NCBI RefSeq assembly: GCF_002104455.1
Contig: NZ_NBOC01000002.1
Location: 290,369-354,368 of the forward strand
Source: Colwellia chukchiensis
GTDB taxonomy: Bacteria; Pseudomonadota; Gammaproteobacteria; Enterobacterales; Alteromonadaceae
Length of the DNA stretch: 64,000 nucleotides
Direction of reading: 5' to 3'
Part shown: piece after piece, positions 36,599-45,762 of the stretch
How positions within the stretch are numbered: position 1 is the stretch's first letter
Layout of the letters: each line of letters starts with the position of its first letter
The notes under the pieces: model-generated
The model's database searches: none
Told to the model about the DNA's origin: nothing
The model's input: the letters and a program-made list of their open reading frames with translations, nothing else
Position numbers and translations under genes: made by a program

Positions 36599-38359
36599 AT
36601 GCACAAAGAAATTATTCGCCGTGATCAGGTCAATGACGAACATTTATCGCAAAGTTTACACCCGATAATTCGACAACTGTATGCTCGACGAGGCGTCAGC
36701 AGCAACGAGCAACTTGTCTTGAACACGTCCAACATATGCCCCGTTGACACCTTAAAAGGCTTAACAGAGGCTTGCCAGCTTTTGTATCAGGCCTTACAAG
36801 CGCAAAAAAATATCACCATTATCGGCGACTTTGACGCAGATGGCGCTACCAGCACCGCCTTAATGATGGAAGCATTAACTATGTTAGGCTCACGTCACCA
36901 TGAGTTTTTAGTGCCTAATCGCTTTAAATATGGTTATGGTTTAACGCCTGAAATTGTCGATATTGCGGCAACGCAAGGTGCGCAAGTGCTGGTTACTGTA
37001 GATAACGGTATTAGCTGTATGGCCGGGGTTAAAAGAGCGAAAGCACTTGGTTTGCAGGTGATAATTACCGATCATCATTTGCCGGGGGCTGAAACGCCGC
37101 CCGCCGACGCTATTATCAACCCTAACCAAGTGGGTTGTAACTTTGCTAGCAAATCATTAGCCGGGGTTGGTGTTGCTTTTTATTTTATGTTGGCATTGCG
37201 CAAATACCTGCGCGAGCAACAATGGTTTGAGCAGCAACAGCTCGTTGAGCCCAACATAGCACAACTGCTGGACTTGGTCGCTTTAGGTACTGTCGCAGAC
37301 GTGGTGTCGTTAGATGCCAATAACCGTATTTTAGTTGAACAAGGACTGAAGCGCATTCGTGTCGGCTCAACGCGACCGGGTATTCAAGCCTTGATTGAAA
37401 TTGCCGGTAAAAATCAGCAAAAACTACAAGCAAGTGACTTTGGCTTTGCGTTAGGGCCTCGTATTAACGCAGCCGGCCGGTTAGATGATATGGCATTGGG
37501 TATTAACTGTCTGTTGGCTAAAGATTTATCAAGTGCACGGGTGATGGCGGCTGATTTAGATGACTTAAACAAAGCCCGTCGAGAAATAGAGCAAGGTATG
37601 CAATTTGAAGCGGAAAAAATCTTAACCAGCTTAGCATTTAGCAAAGACAACTTACCGCATGCCATTAGCTTGTATCAAAACGATTGGCACCAAGGGGTTA
37701 TTGGCATAGTTGCCGGGCGTTTAAAAGAGAAATATCACAGGCCCAGTATTGTTTTTGCCAATGCTAACGACGACGATCAGACGGAAGCGGTCATTAACAA
37801 TGAAATTAAAGGCTCAGCGCGTTCAATTCCTGGTTTGCATATTCGTGATTTACTTGAGCATATTGACAGTCAACACCCGGGGCTTATCTTAAAATTTGGT
37901 GGTCATGCCATGGCGGCAGGCTTATCTATTACCGCAGAGCACTTTACGAAATTTTCAACGCTATTTGAACGCTACGCTCAGCGATGGCTAACGAAAGAAG
38001 CGTTAACTGGCGTGGTCGTCTCAGACGGGAAATTACCTATGCCAGAGATGAACATAAGCTTTGCACAACTGCTGCGTGATGCTGGTCCTTGGGGACAAAA
38101 TTTTCCGGAGCCAATATTTGACGATGTTTTTACCCTAGTACAACAGCGCATTGTCGGTGAAAAACACTTAAAGCTAGTAGTAGAAAAAGAGCAGCAGCTA
38201 TTTGATGCCATAGCCTTTAATGTCGACCTTAAGCGTTGGCCTGATCAGCAAGCTAAACAAGTACAGCTGGCTTTTCGGCTCGATATTAATGAATTTCGAG
38301 GTAAACAGTCGCTACAATTAATGGTTGAACAGTTAGGGGCTGTTGATCTTTCAAGGTAA
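36599..38359 (+). CDS. recJ: Single-stranded-DNA-specific 5'-3' exonuclease RecJ
   Basis: 586-residue exonuclease of the DHH family, acting in RecF-pathway recombination, mismatch and base-excision repair. Motifs: GDFDADGATSTAL (motif I), VTVDNGIS (II), ITDHHLPG (III, the DHH), LDLVALGTVADVV (IV), and the DHHA1 region RLKEKYHRPSIVF and KGSARSIPGLHIRDLLEHI with GGHAMAAGL. The ATG at 36599 is preceded by AAAGG at 7 bases and gives the family N-terminus; two upstream in-frame ATGs (36551, 36578) add residues with no support. Cytoplasmic. Confidence 0.94.
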   Translation: MHKEIIRRDQVNDEHLSQSLHPIIRQLYARRGVSSNEQLVLNTSNICPVDTLKGLTEACQLLYQALQAQKNITIIGDFDADGATSTALMMEALTMLGSRHHEFLVPNRFKYGYGLTPEIVDIAATQGAQVLVTVDNGISCMAGVKRAKALGLQVIITDHHLPGAETPPADAIINPNQVGCNFASKSLAGVGVAFYFMLALRKYLREQQWFEQQQLVEPNIAQLLDLVALGTVADVVSLDANNRILVEQGLKRIRVGSTRPGIQALIEIAGKNQQKLQASDFGFALGPRINAAGRLDDMALGINCLLAKDLSSARVMAADLDDLNKARREIEQGMQFEAEKILTSLAFSKDNLPHAISLYQNDWHQGVIGIVAGRLKEKYHRPSIVFANANDDDQTEAVINNEIKGSARSIPGLHIRDLLEHIDSQHPGLILKFGGHAMAAGLSITAEHFTKFSTLFERYAQRWLTKEALTGVVVSDGKLPMPEMNISFAQLLRDAGPWGQNFPEPIFDDVFTLVQQRIVGEKHLKLVVEKEQQLFDAIAFNVDLKRWPDQQAKQVQLAFRLDINEFRGKQSLQLMVEQLGAVDLSR

Positions 38360-38737
38360 AAATTTATGCCATTTAAAACGGGTTTAATCGCGGCGTGAGC
38401 TTTGAATAATCGTTATGCTAGTTAAAAAGCGAGTAACAAAGCCTACAGGCGTTTTAAATGAAACTAAAGTCAGCACTTGCTTAAAATTTAGACAAGGTTA
38501 TCAGCTGTTGGTGTAGTTAACTACACGTCACAGGCTGTGCCTTGCCTAAATAGCAAACAAGTCGCTGTAAAAGTAATCTTGAAGGTTCACCAGAGCCGAG
38601 TATAAAAAGATATTAAAAATCATTGTTTCTGCCGAGTGTAAACGTTTATTTAATGCTGTACATAGGCTACAATGCGCGACTGTTTTGCTTTGATTTTCCC
38701 CATATTCACCAATGACGATGTAATAGTTAAAATAAGT
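38360..38737. other. recJ-prfB intergenic region
   Basis: 378 bases without a gene. It contains the long inverted repeat at 38486-38551, described separately. The promoter of prfB should lie in the 180 bases downstream of it. Confidence 0.5.
38486..38551. repeat. 66-base nested palindrome between recJ and prfB
   Basis: Outer arms ATTTAG-a-CAAGG (38486-38497) and CCTTG-c-CTAAAT (38540-38551) pair except for one A/C mismatch. At the centre lies a perfect 16-base palindrome GTGTAGTTAACTACAC (38511-38526). The transcript would fold into a long hairpin. There is no T-run, so it is not a plain terminator; it looks like a small palindromic repeat element. A second copy in the window was not found by eye. 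Confidence 0.6.
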
Positions 38738-39836
38738 ATGTTAGAAGTTAATCCTGTACTGAATAAAATTAAAGAAATTCGCGAACGCACCGACTTGCTT
38801 CGGGGGTATCTTTGACTATGAGCAAAAGTCAGAGCGCTTAGTTGAAGTCACTCGTGAATTAGAATCTGCCGATGTGTGGAACGATCCTGAACGTGCTCAA
38901 GCGCTTGGACGAGAAAGAGCAGCATTAGAAACGGTTGTTGACACCATAGATCAAATGGACGCTGGTTGTGAAGACGTTGAAGGTTTAGTTGAGTTGGCCG
39001 TTGAAGCTGATGATGAAGAAACCTTTCATGATGCAGAAGCAGAAGCGAACACCCTAGTCGCAAGCTTAGAGAAGCTAGAGTTTCGTCGTATGTTTTCCGG
39101 CGAACAAGATGCCAATAATTGTTATTTAGATATTCAATCAGGCTCTGGCGGTACTGAAGCACAAGACTGGGCAGAAATGCTGATGCGAATGTATTTGCGC
39201 TGGGGTGAAGCAAATGGCTTTAAAACCGAAGTTATCGAAGTTAGTGATGGTGATGTTGCCGGTATTAAAGGCTGTACCATTAAATACACAGGTGAATACG
39301 CATTTGGTTGGCTACGCACAGAAACAGGCGTACACCGCTTAGTCCGCAAGTCACCGTTTGACTCTAGTGGTCGGCGTCACACCTCATTTGCCTCGGCATT
39401 TGTCTATCCTGAAATCGATGACAATATTGAAATCGAGATTAATCCTGCGGATTTACGCATCGATACTTTTCGTGCCTCGGGCGCTGGTGGTCAGCACGTC
39501 AACAAAACAGATTCGGCAATTCGTATAACCCACGAGCCAACGGGAGCGGTAGTAGCTTGTCAAGCGGATCGCTCGCAGCATAAAAACCGCGCCACAGCAA
39601 TGAAGCTGTTGAAAGCTAAGTTGTATGAAATGGAAATGCAAAAACAAAATGAAGGCAAGCAAGAATTAGAGGATGGTAAATCCGATATTGGCTGGGGCAG
39701 TCAAATACGCTCCTATGTGCTAGACGATAGCCGAATAAAAGATTTACGCACCGGCGTAGAAAACCGCAACACGCAAGCTGTTTTAGACGGTGATTTAAAT
39801 AAATTTTTAGAAGCGAGTTTAAAATCTGGCTTATAA
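38738..39836 (+). CDS. prfB: Peptide chain release factor 2 (programmed +1 frameshift)
   Basis: Release factor 2 recognises UGA and UAA stops. The gene begins at ATG 38738, runs 25 codons to an in-frame TGA (38813-38815), and continues in the +1 frame from GAC 38814 to the stop at 39836, giving 365 residues, the same length as E. coli RF2. The peptide-anticodon motif SPF (in RKSPFDSSG) and the catalytic GGQ ([14 protein letters not shown]) are present. The residue before SGAGGQ is Ala, as in efficient RF2 variants. An annotation that starts at the first ATG of the long frame would lose about 45 N-terminal residues. It is followed by lysS after 102 bases, the conserved order. Confidence 0.96.
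38801..38816 (+). promoter_or_regulatory. prfB programmed +1 frameshift signal
   Basis: The run CGGGGGTATCTTTGAC contains an internal Shine-Dalgarno (GGGGG) 3 bases before the slippery CTT codon and the in-frame TGA followed by C. This matches the autoregulatory site known from most bacterial prfB genes, where low RF2 levels let the ribosome shift past the stop. Confidence 0.95.
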
Positions 39837-39938
39837 AACAAGGCAAGATAAACTTTACACAGCAGATAACCGAAATGGTAAAACTTAACCATGTAATGAT
39901 TTAGTTAAACGCCATATGACTTTAACACGAGATATAAA

Positions 39939-41480
39939 ATGACTGATCAAGCAAACCAAGACGAAAATAAATTGATTGCCGAGCGTCGTGGCAAATTAGT
40001 AAAAATTCGAGAAAACTGTCCGGCCAATGGCCACCCTAACACGTTTAATCGAAAACACTATGCTGCAGATTTACAAGCTAAGCACGGTGAGAAAGACAAA
40101 GAAACGCTTGAAGCTGAAACAGCAGAGTACAGTATTGCTGGTCGTGTTATGGCCAAACGTGGTCCATTTTTAGTGTTACAAGACATGACAGGTCGCATTC
40201 AAGCCTATGCCCATAAAACTGTGCAAAAAGATATTAAAGAGCGTTGGGGTACGTTAGATATCGGCGATATTATTGGTGTAACGGGTACCCTGCATATGTC
40301 AGGTAAAGGAGATCTCTATGTCAACATGGATAAATATGAGTTATTAACGAAATCGTTACGACCATTACCAGAAAAATTCCATGGTTTATCCGATGTTGAA
40401 ACCAAATATCGCCAACGTTATGTTGACATGATCATCAATGAAGATACGCGTAATACCTTTAAAATTCGCTCAAAAATAGTCGATGGTATCCGTAAATTCT
40501 TGACGGAACGTGACTTTATGGAAGTGGAAACGCCTATGCTACAAACCATTCCAGGTGGTGCCTCGGCTAAACCCTTTGAAACCTATCATAATGCCCTCGA
40601 CATACAAATGTATATGCGAATTGCGCCAGAGCTTTACTTAAAGCGTTTGGTGGTCGGCGGCTTTGAAAAAGTCTTTGAAATTAATCGTAACTTCCGTAAT
40701 GAAGGCTTATCAACGCGCCATAACCCAGAATTTACCATGATAGAATTCTATCAAGCCTATGCCGATTATCATGATTTAATGAACTTAACCGAAGAAATGC
40801 TACGCACGCTTGCTGAAGACGTTATGGGTACGTCGGTTATTCGTAATACGGTTAAAAATGCTGATGGCGAGGTTATTGAAGAGAAGTTTTATGACTTTGG
40901 TCAGCCTTTTGCTCGTTTATCTATGGTTGATGCCATTTTAAAATACGGCAAAGACTTAGATGAAAATATATTGCGTAACCCAGAAGAAAACCTCGAAGGG
41001 CTCAAAGCCATGGCCAAATCCGTTGGTGTTAAAGAAACGGACGCCTCTAAAGTGTGGGGTGCGGGAAAATATATCTGTGAAATCTTCGAAGAAGTTGCAG
41101 AACATATGCTTGACCAGCCCACCTTCATTACTGAATACCCATGGGAAGTATCGCCTTTAGCACGTCGCAATGATGAAAACCCTTTTATTACCGACCGGTT
41201 TGAATTCTTTGTCGGTGGCCGTGAATTAGCGAATGGTTTCTCTGAGCTTAACGATGCAGAAGATCAAGCGGCACGTTTTCAGAATCAAGTGGCGGGTAAA
41301 GACGCGGGTGATGACGAAGCTATGCATTATGATGCTGATTATATCCAAGCACTTGAATACGGTTTACCGCCTACCGCAGGTGAAGGTATTGGTATTGATA
41401 GATTAGTGATGCTGTTTACCGACTCACCGACCATTAAAGACGTTATTTTATTCCCACATATGCGGCCACTTGCTGAATAA
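39939..41480 (+). CDS. lysS: Lysyl-tRNA synthetase, class II
   Basis: 513 residues. Charges tRNA-Lys. The N-terminal OB-fold anticodon-binding domain (residues ~60-150, [22 protein letters not shown]) is followed by the class II core: motif 1 [18 protein letters not shown], motif 2 [23 protein letters not shown] and motif 3 [14 protein letters not shown]. Length and the [18 protein letters not shown] block match LysS of gammaproteobacteria. A strong terminator follows 27 bases after the stop. Confidence 0.97.
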   Translation: MTDQANQDENKLIAERRGKLVKIRENCPANGHPNTFNRKHYAADLQAKHGEKDKETLEAETAEYSIAGRVMAKRGPFLVLQDMTGRIQAYAHKTVQKDIKERWGTLDIGDIIGVTGTLHMSGKGDLYVNMDKYELLTKSLRPLPEKFHGLSDVETKYRQRYVDMIINEDTRNTFKIRSKIVDGIRKFLTERDFMEVETPMLQTIPGGASAKPFETYHNALDIQMYMRIAPELYLKRLVVGGFEKVFEINRNFRNEGLSTRHNPEFTMIEFYQAYADYHDLMNLTEEMLRTLAEDVMGTSVIRNTVKNADGEVIEEKFYDFGQPFARLSMVDAILKYGKDLDENILRNPEENLEGLKAMAKSVGVKETDASKVWGAGKYICEIFEEVAEHMLDQPTFITEYPWEVSPLARRNDENPFITDRFEFFVGGRELANGFSELNDAEDQAARFQNQVAGKDAGDDEAMHYDADYIQALEYGLPPTAGEGIGIDRLVMLFTDSPTIKDVILFPHMRPLAE

Positions 41481-41507
41481 GCGCCAAGTGCGTTATGTAA
41501 CGACTTG

Positions 41508-41535
41508 AAAAAAGCACCGGTAGGTGCTTTTTTTT
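41508..41535 (+). terminator. Intrinsic terminator of lysS
   Basis: AAAAAAGCACC pairs with GGTGCTTTTTTTT around a GGTA loop, a classic rho-independent terminator closing the prfB-lysS unit. Confidence 0.92.
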
Positions 41536-41707
41536 CGTCTCTGGCTGTAAGTATGAGTATGAAACTCAGCTTAATGCATGCTGCTAATAGGGCAATTAGA
41601 TGCTGCTTTGGCGATAAAATGTATAACTAAAGTGGTGTATTTATGATCTTCTGTTAGATTTAGAAGGTTGCTGCGCAAAATACCAGCGAAATATGAGGAG
41701 AGTTAAA

Positions 41708-42256
41708 ATGGCATTTGAAGTTACCTTTGAGTTGAAAGAGTCCGATTTAGAGCACTTTCGCAATGTTATGCGACAAACAAAATCAGGAGCAAAAAAATTA
41801 ACAGAAGCGGAAATTTTAGCGAATGCAAAAAAGCTCAGCCAAGATGTGAACGGTGATGTACCAGCGTTTGTCAGTGAGAGAATTCAAAAACTGGAAACCT
41901 TGGTGGCTATGATTGAGGATGCAGAATGGAAAATACCCGATGAAGAACGTGCAGATGTTTTAAGTGCGCTAGCTTACTTTAGCGATCCGGAAGACTTAGT
42001 TCCTGATCATATTCCAGCCTTAGGCTTTTTAGATGATGCCATCATGATCGAACTGGTTGCTGAAGAGCTCAAAGACGATATTGAAGCGTTTTTAGAGTTT
42101 TGCCAATACCGAACGCGAGAAGAAGGTCGTCGAGGCATGGCGGTGGTTACACGCGAAGAGTGGTTAGAGGCGAAGCGCCGAGAGCTGCATAGCCGAATCA
42201 GAAATCGTCGCTCGAGTCGTGGCGGTGCGCGTTCAGGTTTTCGTTCTATTTTTTAA
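41708..42256 (+). CDS. DUF1232 (YkvA-like) family protein
   Basis: 182 residues. The central SALAYFSDPEDLVPDHIPALGFLDDAIMI is the DUF1232/YkvA signature, here without the usual flanking membrane helices, so the protein is probably soluble or peripheral. The C-terminus is strongly basic (RELHSRIRNRRSSRGGARSGFRSIF), suggesting nucleic-acid or membrane contact. ATG 41708 has GGAG 8 bases upstream; the earlier ATG at 41693 overlaps that site. Function unknown. It stands alone between lysS and the minus-strand ampG set. Confidence 0.85.
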   Translation: MAFEVTFELKESDLEHFRNVMRQTKSGAKKLTEAEILANAKKLSQDVNGDVPAFVSERIQKLETLVAMIEDAEWKIPDEERADVLSALAYFSDPEDLVPDHIPALGFLDDAIMIELVAEELKDDIEAFLEFCQYRTREEGRRGMAVVTREEWLEAKRRELHSRIRNRRSSRGGARSGFRSIF

Positions 42257-42399
42257 GACCATTATTGTTAATGCCCTTAGCAAAGCGCTGCCATCAGCGC
42301 TTTATTCGTTATGTATTTAGCCGTTGTCGGGCTTTGCGCGCCAGAGTGCTGTTGGCGATAACTTGGTTGGCATAGCCAGCTTTTTTTGTGGAGCAGCGG

Positions 42400-42570
42400 C
42401 TAACGCGTGAGAAATAGCATCAAAATAAAAAAAGCGATTATCACGCCATTAAACGCAAAAATATAGCCAAAGCCTTTTAAGCCTTGTTTAACGGTATAAT
42501 TATGGCTACTTAAATACCAATACCAAATTGCACACATGACAATGGGTATAAGAAAAAAGAGTTTAATCAT
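42400..42570 (-). CDS. Small two-helix membrane protein downstream of ampG
   Basis: 56 residues with two hydrophobic helices (LFFLIPIVMCAIWYWYL and YIFAFNGVIIAFFILMLFL) joined by a short basic loop. The ATG at 42570 lies 2 bases after the ampG stop, so the two are likely co-translated. Not recognised beyond that. A longer in-frame start overlaps ampG and lacks the composition of protein. Confidence 0.65.
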   Translation of the reverse strand: MIKLFFLIPIVMCAIWYWYLSSHNYTVKQGLKGFGYIFAFNGVIIAFFILMLFLTR

Positions 42571-42572
42571 GC

Positions 42573-43844
42573 TTATGTTTGCTCCTGCAAGTCTGATTTT
42601 ACCGTTTCGCGCCACGGGGCTACTTTTAATAACATTAGCATACCTGGGATCGCTAATACTGTGCATAGATAATAAAAGTTAGTCCAACCTATTTGCTCAA
42701 CAATGACGCCGGTAGTGGCATTGGCAAAGGTTCTAGGTAATGCCGTTAGCGCGGTAAATAGGGCAAATTGCGTAGCGGCAAAGGCTGGGTTTGTTGTCCG
42801 GGCAATAAAAGCGGTAAATGCTGCGGTACCTAAACCGACTCCTAAGTATTCAAATGCCATGGCAATAGCCAAAGCGTAGGTGTTATGACCAATCTCTGCC
42901 AGTGCCGCAAAACCCAGAATACTGACAATTTGTACGACGCCAAATAACCATAGGGCGCGGTTGATGCTGAGTTTGATCATCACGATACCGCCAACGGCCA
43001 ATCCTATGGTCATGGCGACTAAAGATGCCGTTTTTGCCACCACACCAATTTCAGTTTTGCTAAAGCCTAAATCAATAAAAAACGGTGTTTGCAATGCGGT
43101 AGCCATGCTGTCACCTAATTTGTATAAAAATAAAAATAGTAAAATTTGTAACGCTGACTTGATCCCCTGTCGGTTAATAAAGTCTTTAAAGGGCAACACT
43201 ACCGCTTGTTGTAAGGTTTTCGGCGTTTGTGCTGAATGTTCCAGCTCTTTAATCGCTAGGCTTAATATGATGCCAATGAACATAAAGGCGGCGACAATAA
43301 TAAATACCGCTTGCCAACTGATATGATCGGCCAAAATAAAGGCGAGAGAGCCGGGAACTAAGCCCGATAGGCGGTAGGCTTGCACATGAATAGAGTTGCC
43401 TAAGCCAAGCTCATGCTCTGGCAGAAGCTCACGTCGGTATGCATCAAGAACAATGTCTTGACTGGCGCTAAAAAATGCCACGGCAGCGGCTAAATAAGCA
43501 ACACTCCAAATGTTCATCACAGGGTCAACAAAACCAAAGGCAGCGATGGAAAACAGTAAAAGCACTTGGGTTAATAGCATCCAACTACGGCGTCGACCAA
43601 TAATAGGTAACGAATACCTGTCCATTAAAGGAGACCAGATAAACTTCCAAACATAAGGAATACCAATTAATGAAAACAAGCCAATTTCCGTTAAGCTAAC
43701 GCCTTCTGAGCGCAGCCAGCCAGGCACCAGTTGATAGAGGATAAAAAGCGGCAGGCCAGAGCTGAATCCGGTAAATATACAGATCAGCATTCGGCGGTTA
43801 AATATTGCTGCTTTAAAGCTTGGAGGTTGCGGGGATGATTGCAT
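42573..43844 (-). CDS. ampG: AmpG-like muropeptide transporter (MFS)
   Basis: 423-residue inner-membrane permease that imports anhydromuropeptides for cell-wall recycling. About 12 hydrophobic segments; family blocks include GFSSGLPLFILYQLVPGWLRSEGVSLTEIGLFSLIGIPYVWKF, SPLMDRYSLPIIGRRRSWM and SQDIVLDAYRREL. The last block, with an Asp needed for transport, is highly conserved in AmpG. yajG, the gene paired with ampG in E. coli, lies upstream on the same strand but two genes away here. Confidence 0.92.
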   Translation of the reverse strand: MQSSPQPPSFKAAIFNRRMLICIFTGFSSGLPLFILYQLVPGWLRSEGVSLTEIGLFSLIGIPYVWKFIWSPLMDRYSLPIIGRRRSWMLLTQVLLLFSIAAFGFVDPVMNIWSVAYLAAAVAFFSASQDIVLDAYRRELLPEHELGLGNSIHVQAYRLSGLVPGSLAFILADHISWQAVFIIVAAFMFIGIILSLAIKELEHSAQTPKTLQQAVVLPFKDFINRQGIKSALQILLFLFLYKLGDSMATALQTPFFIDLGFSKTEIGVVAKTASLVAMTIGLAVGGIVMIKLSINRALWLFGVVQIVSILGFAALAEIGHNTYALAIAMAFEYLGVGLGTAAFTAFIARTTNPAFAATQFALFTALTALPRTFANATTGVIVEQIGWTNFYYLCTVLAIPGMLMLLKVAPWRETVKSDLQEQT

Positions 43845-43988
43845 TGCTTAATGCCTAGTGAATGCGAGAAAACCGTGTTGCTAGGCTATCAAAATGTATT
43901 AGTAAACAGAAGTTTAATCTTAAATCTAGACTGTTTTATGGCGGAAAATTGGTTAGTTACTGGCCTAAGTCAGCATAAACAAGGTATT

Positions 43989-44318
43989 TTATGGAATAGG
44001 TCGCCAGCCAATACAGTCAATGGGATAACTGCCAACACCCGTGAAAAAATCTAAACAGGTTGATATTTCACTTCTTAAATATAAATCATGTTCAAGCTCA
44101 TTGGCGCTGTGTAGGGTCAGTGCGTGCATAATATGCCAAAAAACGCGCTCTCTGGCATTACTTGGCGTTTCATCGGAAACTTGCAGTAAGGTCCATTCCG
44201 CCATGGTATTTTCAACGAATAAATCAAGCTCAGTATAGTGCAAAGAGTGATTGATAACCGCGGTGATATAGGCCTTTATTTGGATAATTTTTTCATTGAT
44301 AAACTGCTCAATTATCAT
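43989..44318 (-). CDS. Small conserved-looking protein of unknown function
   Basis: 109 residues, not recognised. Helical, acidic, with NHSLHYTELDLFVENTMAEW and a well-formed ARERVFWHIMHALTLHS block. AAGGAAT lies 4 bases before the ATG at 44318. No signal peptide or membrane helix. It lies upstream of ampG on the same strand with a 144-base gap. Confidence 0.6.
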   Translation of the reverse strand: MIIEQFINEKIIQIKAYITAVINHSLHYTELDLFVENTMAEWTLLQVSDETPSNARERVFWHIMHALTLHSANELEHDLYLRSEISTCLDFFTGVGSYPIDCIGWRPIP

Positions 44319-44562
44319 GGTATTCCTTTTTGCTGTCTAACGCATAATGTGACTTGATAAAGAAAATATCAAACAGGATGACGTCGATATATAGTCTAAC
44401 TTGGTTTAGTTATCGTAGATAAAATGCCAGTTGTCAAAGTTATGCGCCGTGAAAAGTGTTACTAAAATGTAACCCAGCAAGGGCTTTGTTAGTGGATAAA
44501 AGTACCTAAGTGTTTAATAAAAACACCATTGATTAGACAAAAAATAACGAAAAAATAGTGCT

Positions 44563-45159
44563 TTAAGTTGCTGGTAGTAAGCTCGCTTTGATTAATATCA
44601 CAGGCTCAACCGGTACGTCTTCCCACGACATATGCTCATTGTAGTCGGTCTTGACTAAGGCCATGGCTTCAAGCACTTCTTGGCCTTCAATAATAGCACC
44701 AAACACCGCGTAACCCCATTTTCTGCCGGGATCTAAACTGCGATTGTCACCAAGGTTGAAAAAAAACTGGCGATTTGCGCTATGAGGCCGGCTTTCTTTG
44801 GCCATGGCAATAGTACCGACTTCATTTTTTAAACCATTGCCGGCTTCGTTAACTATATTCGAGTATACTTTTTTCATGACAAAGTCTTGGCTGTAGCCAC
44901 CCCCTTGAACGATAAACTCAGGCACGATACGGTGGAAAATTGTGTTGTCATACTCACCGCTAACCACATAATTTAAAAAGTTATTGACTGTAATGGGAGC
45001 TCGTACTCTATCAAGCTCAACGATAATAGTGCCCATAGAAGTTTCAAGCTTAACTTGTGGAAATAAATTATCCGGGTCAATCAAAGCTTCTTTTGCAGTT
45101 AAAGTGGCAGAAAAAAGCAGGAATATGAAGGAAAGCATTTTCATTGTTTGGGTTCTCAT
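44563..45159 (-). CDS. Periplasmic cyclophilin-type peptidyl-prolyl isomerase
   Basis: 198 residues. A signal peptide (MKMLSFIFLLFSATLTAKE) targets it to the periplasm; the rest is a compact cyclophilin: VKLETSMGTIIVELDRVRAP, NTIFHRIVPEFIVQGGGY (with the catalytic Arg in FHR), GTIAMAKESRPHSANRQFFFNL and YAVFGAIIEGQEVLEAM. It is of the PpiA/PpiB class. The first ATG (45159) and a second at 45144 both keep the signal peptide; the first lies 12 bases after the yajG stop. Cotranscription with yajG is likely. Confidence 0.9.
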   Translation of the reverse strand: MRTQTMKMLSFIFLLFSATLTAKEALIDPDNLFPQVKLETSMGTIIVELDRVRAPITVNNFLNYVVSGEYDNTIFHRIVPEFIVQGGGYSQDFVMKKVYSNIVNEAGNGLKNEVGTIAMAKESRPHSANRQFFFNLGDNRSLDPGRKWGYAVFGAIIEGQEVLEAMALVKTDYNEHMSWEDVPVEPVILIKASLLPAT

Positions 45160-45171
45160 CTGCTGGCTAAA

Positions 45172-45741
45172 CTATAGAATAAATTGCTGTAATTCTTGAT
45201 TTTGCACTATTTGCGTTAAGAGCTTAGCAAGTTGTTGGTTAAAGTCTCGTTCTAGTACTGCCAAGTCTGCGGTTAATGGCCCGTTACTGTTACCTGTAAT
45301 TTTAAAGGTTTTTGTTAAGTTACCCTTATGGTTACTTATGACCACTCGTAATATCATTTGGTTACTGGCGTTATATTTTAGCATCGCCTGATCGACCTTG
45401 ATGATGGCACTATCAATAATCACGTCTAGCTGTGTATTGGCCTGTGCTTGTATTTGCATACCGTTTGCTTTAAACGCCGTCGATAATGAGGCGTTAATCA
45501 CTTCTGCAATCGGTTGTTGAGCAGAATATAGTTGCGCGGCTTTATCAGGTCGCGAAATTTGCACAATATGATTAGAGGTGCGTAAGTCTTGCACCGACAA
45601 CTGTACTGGCTGGCGCTGAAATACATTACTGTTGGCCAACTGTAATTCAGGGCTAACAATCACCTGTTGTATAGGTGTACTACAGGCAAGTAAGGTAACT
45701 GTCGTGCTTAATATAAGTAGTTTGAGAATAACTGATTTCAT
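45172..45741 (-). CDS. yajG: YajG-family lipoprotein
   Basis: 189 residues with a lipobox LLAC at the end of a signal peptide, so an envelope lipoprotein. The VQLSVQDLRTSNHIVQIS and LSTAFKANGMQIQ blocks match YajG. The function is unknown; in E. coli yajG adjoins ampG. Here the two are in the same minus-strand cluster but separated by the cyclophilin and a small orphan. It is 21 bases downstream of the rlmG-like gene. Confidence 0.85.
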   Translation of the reverse strand: MKSVILKLLILSTTVTLLACSTPIQQVIVSPELQLANSNVFQRQPVQLSVQDLRTSNHIVQISRPDKAAQLYSAQQPIAEVINASLSTAFKANGMQIQAQANTQLDVIIDSAIIKVDQAMLKYNASNQMILRVVISNHKGNLTKTFKITGNSNGPLTADLAVLERDFNQQLAKLLTQIVQNQELQQFIL

Positions 45742-45762
45742 TGTGAGTTTTTACCGGAATAA

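Noticed and set aside
38848-39213. 121-residue minus-strand ORF inside prfB
   Set aside because: Antisense to conserved RF2 sequence; His/Gln/Leu-rich reading typical of a shadow frame.
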